Shown here one piece after another: positions 1 to 6,660 of a DNA stretch of 8,242 bases. The stretch comes from Promethearchaeota archaeon (GTDB lineage Archaea > Asgardarchaeota > Lokiarchaeia > Sigyniarchaeales > SOKP01): the NCBI GenBank assembly GCA_030612905.1, contig JAUWNA010000071.1, positions 1 through 8,242 of the forward strand, written 5' to 3'. The stretch's first letter is position 1, and each line of letters starts with the position of its first letter. The notes beneath the pieces were generated by a model, which was not told the DNA's origin, did no database searches, and saw only the letters and a program-made list of their open reading frames with translations. The translations under genes and the position numbers were made by a program.

Positions 1-1
1 A

Positions 2-745
2 AATTTGAGTCCTACGGGCTTAGTCCCATTCAATGCCATATTGATCATTGATATTAGCCGGTCGATGATGGCAAGAGATGTACTTATCAAAAACATTGCT
101 CCCGCAATTGAGGGGATTAAAGCAGCAATGGAATCGCGAGAAATTCAAGAGTTTTTAAAGCATTTCAAAGAAGGTGTTAATGTACCTCGGAGAATTTCTG
201 CAGCTTTTGCAGCAGTTCTTTTCTTAAGTGAGAAAGTTGGACGCGGTTTTGGCGAAAAGGTGTCAATAATTCGCTTTGCAGATGAAGCTCAATTGCTCCC
301 CTTCGGTAATAATTTTTATATGGACTCAGCAAGCGGAAAGAAAGGAGTCTTAGAGGATGCGGCAAGAATGGTGGTTGATCGTATAGGAAATGCGTATGGC
401 CAAAGTACCAATATGGGCCAAGCAATGGTAAAAGCCCACCAAGTTTTAACCGAATTCGATAAAATGAGTCAAGGAAATCCACAGCCTACTATGATTGTGT
501 TATTAACTGATGGAGTACCAACGGATCCTGAAGACTTCCTAAAATCAATAAAACTGTTCGCCGAGATGCCTAATGTTATATTATATATCGTCGGTTTAGG
601 GAACCCAGATCGGGAGTTAATGACTCGGGCATCCCATTTATGTGGTGGCGAATATTTCGAACCAGCAGATGCGGGCGAATTATTAATTTGGTATTCAAAA
701 CGTGCTCGAGATCTGACCATAAAAATGAAAGCCCATAAAGAATAA
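2..745 (+). CDS. vWA-domain protein, 5'-truncated by window edge
   Basis: This is a single von Willebrand factor A domain, a metal-dependent protein-binding module. Counting from the TTG at position 5, the MIDAS is complete: D16-x-S18-x-S20 in IIDISRSM, T135 in QSTNMGQAM, and D169 in LLTDGVP. The strand ending VILYIVGLG (residues 191-199) is also typical. The frame is open to the window edge and the first MIDAS strand lies only about 12 residues in, so the true start, and possibly an N-terminal domain, lies upstream. The TTG is probably not the real start. No membrane segment or signal peptide is visible. The gene ends TAA and is followed by a T-rich tract, so it closes the transcript to its left. 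Its base composition is richer than downstream: hand counts give 40% and 47% GC in 1-60 and 361-420, against 23% in 4081-4140. In this family vWA proteins often partner MoxR-type AAA+ ATPases; no such partner is visible here. Confidence 0.85.
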   Translation, partial: NLSPTGLVPFNAILIIDISRSMMARDVLIKNIAPAIEGIKAAMESREIQEFLKHFKEGVNVPRRISAAFAAVLFLSEKVGRGFGEKVSIIRFADEAQLLPFGNNFYMDSASGKKGVLEDAARMVVDRIGNAYGQSTNMGQAMVKAHQVLTEFDKMSQGNPQPTMIVLLTDGVPTDPEDFLKSIKLFAEMPNVILYIVGLGNPDRELMTRASHLCGGEYFEPADAGELLIWYSKRARDLTIKMKAHKE

Positions 746-760
746 TTGAAAAGAAAGAAA

Positions 761-776
761 TCTTTTTATTTTTTTA
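761..776 (+). terminator. T-rich archaeal-type terminator
   Basis: A pyrimidine tract (T5-A-T7) begins 16 bases after the vWA stop codon, without a convincing hairpin. Archaeal RNA polymerase commonly terminates at such U-runs. It would separate the vWA transcript from the operon downstream. Because the genome is AT-rich, T-tracts are frequent and this call rests mainly on position. Confidence 0.45.
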
Positions 777-900
777 GTATTATATCATTAAATTCTAATC
801 AAATAGTTTTTCCAAACGAATTTGAGATGAATAATACTACTAAGAAAATTCCTATTTTATTTTTAATTCCTTTTTCTCTTTGTTCACTTTCTATAAAATT

Positions 901-931
901 TTTATACTTATAATTTAATAATAACTATAAG
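901..931 (+). promoter_or_regulatory. TATA-like promoter region of the AbrB-actin-CHAT operon
   Basis: This lies in the only gap over 200 bases inside the window. It holds two TATA-like elements, TTTATACTTATAAT at 901-914 and CTATAAG at 925-931. The second is centred about 30 bases before the ATG at 958, which would fit a leaderless or very short-leader mRNA, a common archaeal arrangement. CTTATA (907-912) and TATAAG (926-931) form a short inverted repeat with a 13-base spacer, which could be an operator for the AbrB-type protein encoded immediately downstream. That last point is inference, because such repeats arise easily in AT-rich DNA. Confidence 0.35.
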
Positions 932-957
932 AAAAATACATAATTTGTGTCAAACCA

Positions 958-1362
958 ATGAAAGAAGTAAAAATTCTTACAATAGACGAACGTGGTAGAA
1001 TAGTTATTCCACAAATCGTAAGAAAGTCCTTAGGAATTACTACAAATTCGCAATTAATGATGGTTAGCGACTCTGAAACTAAAGAAATAAAAATATCTCC
1101 AATAGGTTTACGTGATGAGAGTAATCTTATTAAATTAAGAATTACAATGGGAGATACGCCTGGAGCGTTAGCAAAATTAGCTACCACTTTCGGAGAATTA
1201 AAAATAAGTATGATGTATAGTGAAGCCATTATAGTTGAAAAAGACAAAACTGCTGTATGGACTGTAATATCAGAAAGTCCAAGTTTTACTTTAGAAGAAC
1301 TCGAAAAAATTTTAAAAGAAAAAGGAGAAGCGCTTAAAGTAGAATTTCTATCTTTGGAATAA
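958..1362 (+). CDS. AbrB/SpoVT-like DNA-binding protein with C-terminal ACT domain
   Basis: This 134-residue protein has two recognisable parts. Residues 3-48 form an AbrB/MazE-type swapped-hairpin DNA-binding domain, shown by the signature DERGRIVIPQIVRKSLGI (residues 10-27). Residues about 58-134 resemble an ACT domain, with a beta strand (LIKLRITM), the turn GDTPGALAKLA (65-75) that matches the ACT ligand-loop pattern, and the expected strand-helix order after it. AbrB-like proteins bind AT-rich DNA as dimers, and ACT domains usually bind small ligands such as amino acids or mediate dimerisation, so a ligand-responsive repressor or activator is the best inference. The ligand is unknown. 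The ATG at 958 is the only plausible start and no Shine-Dalgarno sequence precedes it. As the first gene of the likely operon, it may regulate its own promoter and the four genes behind it. Confidence 0.85.
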   Translation: MKEVKILTIDERGRIVIPQIVRKSLGITTNSQLMMVSDSETKEIKISPIGLRDESNLIKLRITMGDTPGALAKLATTFGELKISMMYSEAIIVEKDKTAVWTVISESPSFTLEELEKILKEKGEALKVEFLSLE

Positions 1363-1400
1363 GATATATCTCAGAATTATAAAGTTGATGTTTAAGTTTT

Positions 1401-2114
1401 ATGCCAAAAAAAAAAAAAAAAGAGAAGAAAAAAATAGAAGAGAAAGTTCCTAACTACACTTTAGATAATGTTTTAAAATCGTCGAAAAAGACAGAATCAA
1501 CCTTGCAAGGATTACTTAAAGCCTTTACTGAAGATAAAGGATTTATTTCTCCAAAGGAAGAAGAAAAGATTTCTCCTCAGCTTTCTTATGAAGTCAAGAA
1601 GAAAATAGCAGAAGATTACATGATCGAAGAAGTTCCACTTACCGAGAGAAAACCTCTTCCAAAAGTTCCTGAAGAAAAAGAAGAAGCGACGGTGGAAGTT
1701 CCTACCACAGCCCCTAGCACCATTCAAACGCCTTCATTCTCTAAGAAGGACGATATTTACGTTAAATTAGCTGATTTTTTTGAAGAAGTATTTGTAGGTT
1801 ATGTAGATAGATACAACCAGTGGGAGAATTCCATATCTTCAATCCTTTCAATACTTCGAAAAATGAGGAAGATAACAAAGAAAAACACTGAAGACTTATC
1901 TACGACGATAAATAACTTATACGATAAAATTCAATACAATATGGAGCAATTTAAGATAAAACGCGAGGAAGTTGAAAAGATTGCAGGTGTAGACATTGAA
2001 TCTATGTCCAGTGAATTCAAAATGGTTTTAGGATTATTAGAATTGCAAGTGAAGGAATATCAATTAAAAAAAGTATCGGATGAATACATCCATCAACAAC
2101 AAACTTTCTCATAA
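1401..2114 (+). CDS. lysine-rich, partly disordered helical protein of unknown function
   Basis: I do not recognise a family in this 237-residue protein. It opens with a strongly basic stretch (MPKKKKKEKKK). Residues about 12-75 are charged and mostly helical in character. Residues 82-115 form a Pro/Glu/Thr/Ser-rich linker that is probably disordered. Residues 118-230 are rich in helix formers with regular hydrophobic spacing, and probably fold as a helical bundle or coiled coil. No membrane segment or catalytic motif is visible. It lies 38 bases after the AbrB-ACT gene and 50 bases before the actin-like gene. A role as an adaptor that links the actin-like protein to a membrane, nucleic acid or the CHAT-like partner is conceivable from its basic tail and helical C-terminus, but this is inference. 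The ATG at 1401 is immediately followed by a 16-A run, and the next in-frame ATG is codon 74, so the start call depends on that run having the correct length. Confidence 0.7.
   Translation: MPKKKKKEKKKIEEKVPNYTLDNVLKSSKKTESTLQGLLKAFTEDKGFISPKEEEKISPQLSYEVKKKIAEDYMIEEVPLTERKPLPKVPEEKEEATVEVPTTAPSTIQTPSFSKKDDIYVKLADFFEEVFVGYVDRYNQWENSISSILSILRKMRKITKKNTEDLSTTINNLYDKIQYNMEQFKIKREEVEKIAGVDIESMSSEFKMVLGLLELQVKEYQLKKVSDEYIHQQQTFS
1406..1421 (+). repeat. 16-base poly(A) run at the start of a coding region
   Basis: Sixteen consecutive A residues cover the end of codon 2 and codons 3-7 of the lysine-rich protein gene. A gain or loss of one base would frameshift the protein almost at its first residue. 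Such a run is prone to polymerase slippage, and equally to sequencing or assembly error. Confidence 0.95.
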
Positions 2115-2164
2115 AGGTTTTACTTAAGATCAGCTTGATATTAAACAATTAAAATATTATAAAT

Positions 2165-3352
2165 ATGTCAGATAACGATCAATTACTTCCATTAATTATC
2201 GATATAGGTTGCAATAATTTTAGGATGGGATGGGCTGGAGACGATTTTCCGGACATTATTGCTCCTAGCGTATATGTCGATATTTCTGATTACTTATTTA
2301 AGTCTGATGTTATTAATGGATTAGAAGATATTTTTTTAGATACGAAAAATCAATCCCATTTAGTAGGACATGATGCCTTAAAATATAAGAGCATTTTAAA
2401 AATACACGAATTTAGAAAAGAAAACAATTATAACATTCTTTTAAAGTTTTTTTATCATTATTACCAACAATTAAATATATCAGAAGAGTTGCGGTTTAAA
2501 CAACCAATAATCATTATTACTCCATTTTACAAATCAGAGTTAGAAAAAACAAAGCTTCAAGAAATTTACTTCAACTTGTTGAATTTCCCTTATCTTCTAT
2601 TTTTATCAGAGAGTCAGGCAATTTTATCCACCTTACAGAAAACTAGTGGCGTTATCGTTAATATCGGAGAATCTAATACGTACATCTCCACAATTTTTCA
2701 TGGATTTACGAACATAATGGCGCGTGATATGTTTCCAATTACCGGAAAAGATTTAACTAGCTATCTTCTTAATTTAATTTTAAGTAAAATCGGCGCTAGC
2801 AAAAACATTTATCTAGATAAGGCAATCGCAAAAGAGATTAAAGATCGATTGTCTTTATGTATATTAGATCCTACAGGAGAAAAAAAAAGAGTAAAAGAAG
2901 GATTAACCAAATACGATCGGATAGTAGATTTACCAGATGGTACTAAGCTAAAATTAAACTCAGAACGGTTTTTACTATCAGAACCTTTATTTGATCCGAA
3001 GATCATTCATGTTGATTATATTAGTTTAGCAGAGGCTATTTCTAAAGTAATAAAGACATGGGATAGAGAAAATTGGGAAGAACTTCTTTCAAATGTTATC
3101 CTCTCGGGAGGAAGTAGCTTGATACCTGGTTTAAGTGAAAGATTAAACGTAGAATTGCAGAAATACTTCTCGGAAAAGCTAAAAAATAAAATAAATGTGG
3201 TAACAGCCTCAGGAATGGAAAATATGGGCTGGATAGGGGCTTCAGTTCTTTATTCAAAAAATCAATTAAAAAAAGGATGGTTAAATAACCCTAATCTTCC
3301 AGATCCTAATCAAGAACAAGAAGATCAAACGAGCTCTCAAAAAGTAAATTAA
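2165..3352 (+). CDS. Asgard-type actin-like protein (actin/Arp family)
   Basis: This 395-residue protein aligns by eye with eukaryotic actin (375 residues) over nearly its whole length. The phosphate-1 loop and its helix read IIDIGCNNF...GWAGDDFP (residues 11-29), where actin has D11 and AGDDAP. LVGHDAL (66-72) matches actin VGDEAQ. ESQAILS (149-155) retains the residue equivalent to catalytic Gln137, as Q151. K226 matches adenosine-binding Lys213. LPDGTKLKLNSERFLLSEPLF (256-276) matches LPDG...ERF...E.LF. LSGGSSLIPG (313-322) and GWIGASVL (355-362) match the adenosine motif and C-terminal helix. The phosphate-2 loop departs from actin: VNIGESNTY (165-173) has N166 for Asp154, E168 for Asp157 and Y173 for His161. 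Nucleotide binding looks possible, while hydrolysis or polymerisation may be altered. Residues 376-395 are a polar tail absent from actin, and actin's C-terminal Cys-Phe is missing. It probably acts as a cytoskeletal filament, or as an Arp-like switch for the neighbouring proteins. Confidence 0.9.
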   Translation: MSDNDQLLPLIIDIGCNNFRMGWAGDDFPDIIAPSVYVDISDYLFKSDVINGLEDIFLDTKNQSHLVGHDALKYKSILKIHEFRKENNYNILLKFFYHYYQQLNISEELRFKQPIIIITPFYKSELEKTKLQEIYFNLLNFPYLLFLSESQAILSTLQKTSGVIVNIGESNTYISTIFHGFTNIMARDMFPITGKDLTSYLLNLILSKIGASKNIYLDKAIAKEIKDRLSLCILDPTGEKKRVKEGLTKYDRIVDLPDGTKLKLNSERFLLSEPLFDPKIIHVDYISLAEAISKVIKTWDRENWEELLSNVILSGGSSLIPGLSERLNVELQKYFSEKLKNKINVVTASGMENMGWIGASVLYSKNQLKKGWLNNPNLPDPNQEQEDQTSSQKVN

Positions 3353-3375
3353 AATAATTAGCGTAAGTGGTTTCA

Positions 3376-5964
3376 ATGTCTATTAACTTAAAATTAAAAA
3401 CAAATTTCTTAAAAGATTTTCAACAAAGAATAATACAAGGAAGAAGATTATTAAAATCAGCTAATCATTTATGGGCGGATCGCTTATTGACCGATTTGTA
3501 TTTTGAGATAGAAAAAACTGATTGGCTCGATATCCAGAAAAAGCATCAATTAACCATGATAATATCAAATTCTTGGTGGATATACATCAATTCCTTGACG
3601 CGTAAAACTGACGAAGGGACCGAAGTAGATGTAATTAGATATTTAGACGCTTACAAAAGATTTTTCTCGTTTTTATCAAAATTAGACGATTTCTATCTTT
3701 TCAATAATTTTGTCACCAACTTATTGAAATCGTTTATTACAATGGACGAGTTATCTCAAACGGGTATTACTAAATTCATAAACTCTTTCTGTGTTAAAGT
3801 GACTGAAAGGAAGGAGTATGTTAAACTGATTGAATTACAAATAGTTTTAATGTATTTAAGAAAATCTGTTATCCCACAAGAATATTTTCATTTAAGTATG
3901 GAAGTTTTAGGCAGAACAATATTTAAACTAGAACCTGGGAAAAGAGCTTTGTTTCTTTATATTTTTATAGAAAATGTTAATATACATTATCACCTCATAG
4001 ATAATTCCGAAGATTTCGTGAAACATATGAAAAGTATATTAGTAAATCGGATTCCAGGATATTTAAAAAATGAATTTAGTAATTTAAGCAAAATCTCTAT
4101 AAATCAGAGAAATTTTAATACCATTTTAGTAGAGTTAGAGGAATTAATCTATTATTTAAACGATATTGGAGAATACACTTGGATAATCATTATCATTAAA
4201 AATTTATTTTCAAAAATTCGCGAATTTCATTCCTACGGTGACGCAGTTACATATATTAGGAAATTCATAGATTTCGCAATTTCAAGGAATAGATTTGAAA
4301 TAGCTTTTAATATCTATGATTTCTTGGAAGATCTGTTCATGTATCAAACGGACCTTGGATACGATAATATTTTAATTGAATTGTGGGTTGAGGCTTCCAA
4401 AAAATTCGTAGAAATGAAAGAGAAAAAATATCTATTGCAATCTCTTGAAAAACTAAGCACTCATCTGAAAATACCTCAAAATAATGCTCAATTATATCAT
4501 TTTTTTTACACTTGTAATTTCTTATGGCAATTTAAGTCAATATTCTTCTCGTTAGAGCAGAAAGATTTCTGGAGAATGATGTTCTATCGTGCTTTATACG
4601 AGGAAAATGATTTTAATCTCGCTCAAAAAATATTACCTCACTTAGATAAGAATTTAAGAGCATTGATCACCGATCCACATCTACTATTTAACGAAACAGA
4701 ATCATTTAAGAGAGATATTTATTCGTTTGGAGAAGAAGATCTTTTTTTTATGGGATTTGAAGAAGGCTTTATAATAAAACAAATGATATTTAGGATAAAT
4801 TCTGAAGGGTCAATATCTATTCGAATGATTTCGCAAGAAAATAAAATAGTTGAAGGAAAAATATTTGACGAACATTGGAATGATGCTCATATTCTTGAAA
4901 TTTACAACGATATTTTCTCTGACAATCTAGAAAAAAAGTACGACTTTACATTAAATGAATTTGGTCGATTGTTATATGTTTTTCTTCCTAATAAAATAAG
5001 AACTTTTTTCAAACAATTTGAGATAAAGGCTTTAAATTTTACTCCAGAAATCTATTTTATTTTAGATGATATGACCATTCCTTTCGATTTAATTTACGAT
5101 AAAAGCTTTTTCTTATTGAAATATTCCATTAGTTACATAATTGGAGAGTCTCCATTAGGGGGGATAACTTTTGGTCGTAAGCTTGAAGAAAATAAAGAAG
5201 GTTTAAAGGTCCAGAAGAAATTTAATGTACTTATAATAGAAAGCATTAATAATTCAGGTCCCGTTAGATGGAATGAAAAGCTTAAATCTAAAGAGCTAAT
5301 ATTTCCATTTGAAGCGGGAATAAATGAATTTAATTACATTACAGAATTCTTTAATAATCGAGAAGAGATAAGCCAAATTACCGTTTTGGCAGGCCCTAAC
5401 TCGACTCGAGAGAATATTTTATCACATATAGCTGACGGAACGAACCATATAATCCATTTTGTAGGAAATATCTTTTACTCCAAATGGAATCCCCGTGATA
5501 GTTTTTTTCTGACTAACGATAACGAAATTGTTACATTTAACGATATTAATAATTCAATACAAGGGAATAAATCTAATATGAGTCCTTTCTTGTTTTTTAA
5601 CTCTCAAATATACGATGTTGAAGGAAAGAAGTTAAAAAACGCTACAAGAACTTTCGGGAAAATTGTAGAGCATTTTGATTACGATAAAATCATAGGCATT
5701 ATATCGAGAAATTATCCAATTTTTGACGATGAAACCAAAGAGATAATCGCAAATTTTTATGTTAATTTGTTTAGTTATCGGAGCCAAGGAGTTTCGCTCT
5801 TGAAAGCTCGTCAAGCATGTATGGCAAATAAAATGACTAAACTCGTAGAACAAAACTTTAAAGATTTATCCGCTACGGATAGTACTAAAAGCATCGATTT
5901 AAAAGGTTCTTTAGCAATATCAAGTTATATGCTTTTTGGAAAGCCGTGGAAAAAATTAAGTTAA
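3376..5964 (+). CDS. large helical-repeat protein with degenerate CHAT (caspase-like) domain
   Basis: Using the ATG at 3376 gives 862 residues. A GTG at 3367 would add three; the ATG is preferred. Residues about 1-430 are alpha-helical and could form TPR-like or other helical repeats, but no clear repeat consensus is visible. Residues about 450-860 match the CHAT layout: LGRLLY-like ..EFGRLLYVFLP (528-537), the strand and IPFDLIYD (568-575), a Rossmann-like strand FNVLIIES, IIHFVGN (692-698), the TNDNEIVTFNDI segment, SPFLFFNSQ (736-744), the FDYDKIIGII strand, ANFYVNLF (792-799) and a terminal YMLFGKPW. Active CHAT proteases use His in an HFxGHG-like motif and Cys in a LxAC-like motif. Here these positions read N698 and Q744, so protease activity is unlikely. 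The gene starts 23 bases after the actin-like gene, the tightest spacing in the operon, which suggests coupled roles. CHAT proteins usually act in conflict or signalling systems; a scaffold or sensor role is inferred here. Confidence 0.8.
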   Translation: MSINLKLKTNFLKDFQQRIIQGRRLLKSANHLWADRLLTDLYFEIEKTDWLDIQKKHQLTMIISNSWWIYINSLTRKTDEGTEVDVIRYLDAYKRFFSFLSKLDDFYLFNNFVTNLLKSFITMDELSQTGITKFINSFCVKVTERKEYVKLIELQIVLMYLRKSVIPQEYFHLSMEVLGRTIFKLEPGKRALFLYIFIENVNIHYHLIDNSEDFVKHMKSILVNRIPGYLKNEFSNLSKISINQRNFNTILVELEELIYYLNDIGEYTWIIIIIKNLFSKIREFHSYGDAVTYIRKFIDFAISRNRFEIAFNIYDFLEDLFMYQTDLGYDNILIELWVEASKKFVEMKEKKYLLQSLEKLSTHLKIPQNNAQLYHFFYTCNFLWQFKSIFFSLEQKDFWRMMFYRALYEENDFNLAQKILPHLDKNLRALITDPHLLFNETESFKRDIYSFGEEDLFFMGFEEGFIIKQMIFRINSEGSISIRMISQENKIVEGKIFDEHWNDAHILEIYNDIFSDNLEKKYDFTLNEFGRLLYVFLPNKIRTFFKQFEIKALNFTPEIYFILDDMTIPFDLIYDKSFFLLKYSISYIIGESPLGGITFGRKLEENKEGLKVQKKFNVLIIESINNSGPVRWNEKLKSKELIFPFEAGINEFNYITEFFNNREEISQITVLAGPNSTRENILSHIADGTNHIIHFVGNIFYSKWNPRDSFFLTNDNEIVTFNDINNSIQGNKSNMSPFLFFNSQIYDVEGKKLKNATRTFGKIVEHFDYDKIIGIISRNYPIFDDETKEIIANFYVNLFSYRSQGVSLLKARQACMANKMTKLVEQNFKDLSATDSTKSIDLKGSLAISSYMLFGKPWKKLS

Positions 5965-6014
5965 AGTATTATATTTAATTATTCATATTAAAAATTAAAA
6001 TTATAAAAGATTAG

Positions 6015-6563
6015 TTGATAGATTTGTCTGATAGAATTATCGAACTCAGGGTTGAAAACGACCGTCTTAAAAGAGAAGTTCAAAACTTAGAGAGTAAAGT
6101 TTTATCGCTAGTAGGAATGATAAATTTGGAATCTTCAGGGGGTCCTAAAGGCAAAAATATACTTAACGAGCGATTGATTAATCTAATTACCTCGACAAAA
6201 CAACAGTTGAATATTGTATCGCCTAAAATCGATAAACTCTACGCTAATGAGGTAAAGAAGTTAACGCAGAAAGGAATTCCAATTTTAATAATTACTAACG
6301 ATAGAGGTAGTATTCCAAAAGCTTTTCAAGAAGTATATGATGACCTAAAAGTAACCCCTGGAGTAAGTATCATAAACAATCCGAACGTTAGGTATTTGTT
6401 AGTTTTCAATTCTGAAGAAGCTATTTATTCGGGTGGTTCATTAGTTAAGGAAGAACTTGAAAAATCGGTTTTGATTATTACTATAATTAAGGAAGCTGCT
6501 AAGCTGAGAAAAGTAGCGGAAATTTTTAGCTTGATGCTCCCGTCATTTATGCGCGGCAAGTAA
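6015..6563 (+). CDS. leucine-zipper protein with degenerate PLD-like domain
   Basis: This 182-residue protein begins with a near-ideal leucine zipper: L11, L18, L25 and L32 at one heptad position and I8, N15, V22 and V29 at the other. A buried Asn at this site favours a parallel dimer, as in GCN4. Residues about 48-175 resemble one phospholipase-D (PLD) half domain: LINLITSTKQQLNIVSPKI (54-72), KKLTQKGIPILIITND (81-96), then VRYLLVFN...AIYSGGSL (125-143), where PLD enzymes have HxK(x4)D...GS. The catalytic residues are replaced (R126 for His, L128 for Lys, N132 for Asp), so no lipase or nuclease activity is expected. Similar degenerate PLD folds act as ligand- or protein-binding domains, for example in TrmB-type regulators, but no DNA-binding helix-turn-helix is seen here. 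The start is a TTG at 6015 or 6024; the next ATG is codon 35, inside the zipper region, and would destroy it. It is the last gene of the operon and probably a dimeric adaptor. Confidence 0.65.
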   Translation: MIDLSDRIIELRVENDRLKREVQNLESKVLSLVGMINLESSGGPKGKNILNERLINLITSTKQQLNIVSPKIDKLYANEVKKLTQKGIPILIITNDRGSIPKAFQEVYDDLKVTPGVSIINNPNVRYLLVFNSEEAIYSGGSLVKEELEKSVLIITIIKEAAKLRKVAEIFSLMLPSFMRGK

Positions 6564-6567
6564 GTAT

Positions 6568-6590
6568 AAAAAATTTTATTTTATTATTTA
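6568..6590 (+). terminator. AT-rich, T-tract terminator at operon end
   Basis: Immediately after the stop codon of the zipper-PLD gene comes an A-run followed by four T-runs (TTTT, TTTT, TT and TTT), without a stable hairpin. This fits a T-tract terminator. It precedes a 97-base gap before the next ORF, which supports ending the operon here. Confidence 0.4.
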
Positions 6591-6660
6591 TAGTTAACTT
6601 ATTAGTATTTTTAGAAGATATTAATCTTTAAGTCAGAAATGTGTAATAATTTAGTTAGAG

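Larger units (their letters stand above)
958..6563 (+). other. candidate five-gene operon: AbrB-ACT, helical protein, actin-like, CHAT-like, zipper-PLD
   Basis: Five same-strand genes follow one another with gaps of 38, 50, 23 and 50 bases. They are flanked by a 212-base gap with a T-rich terminator and TATA-like boxes on the left, and a 97-base gap beginning with a T-rich tract on the right. The spacing supports cotranscription. TATAAA-like strings also occur in several internal gaps (for example near 1377, 2155 and 6002), so internal promoters cannot be excluded. Confidence 0.55.

Noticed and set aside
177..482. Minus-strand open frame inside the vWA gene
   Set aside because: It lies opposite a clear vWA domain with complete MIDAS residues and its translation has no recognisable features.
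469..720. Second minus-strand open frame inside the vWA gene
   Set aside because: It is the antisense of the conserved TDG strand region and lacks any family signature.
746..957. Possible RNA gene in the gap between the vWA and AbrB-ACT genes
   Set aside because: The 212 bases are AT-rich without a stable stem-loop or cloverleaf pattern; only a T-rich tract and TATA-like elements are supportable.
915..1247. Minus-strand open frame opposite the AbrB-ACT gene
   Set aside because: It is hydrophobic in translation because it is antisense to a charged coding sequence, and the + strand gene has clear AbrB and ACT motifs.
1512..1727. Minus-strand open frame opposite the lysine-rich protein
   Set aside because: Its Phe-rich translation is the expected reverse complement of Lys/Glu codons.
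2809..3006. Minus-strand open frame opposite the actin-like gene
   Set aside because: The + strand here encodes the actin LPDG...ERF signature; the antisense frame shows nothing.
2165..3352. MreB or other bacterial actin homologue
   Set aside because: The AGDD, LPDG...ERF and WIGAS signatures and the 395-residue length match eukaryotic-type actin/Arp proteins more closely.
3367..3375. GTG start adding three residues to the CHAT-like protein
   Set aside because: An in-frame ATG follows at 3376, and no ribosome binding site favours the GTG.
4183..4215. Possible membrane segment in the CHAT-like protein around WIIIIIKNLF
   Set aside because: The hydrophobic stretch is too short and is interrupted by a lysine, which fits a buried helix better than a transmembrane segment.
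5632..5853. Minus-strand open frame opposite the CHAT-like gene
   Set aside because: It is antisense to the conserved C-terminal CHAT strands and has no support of its own.
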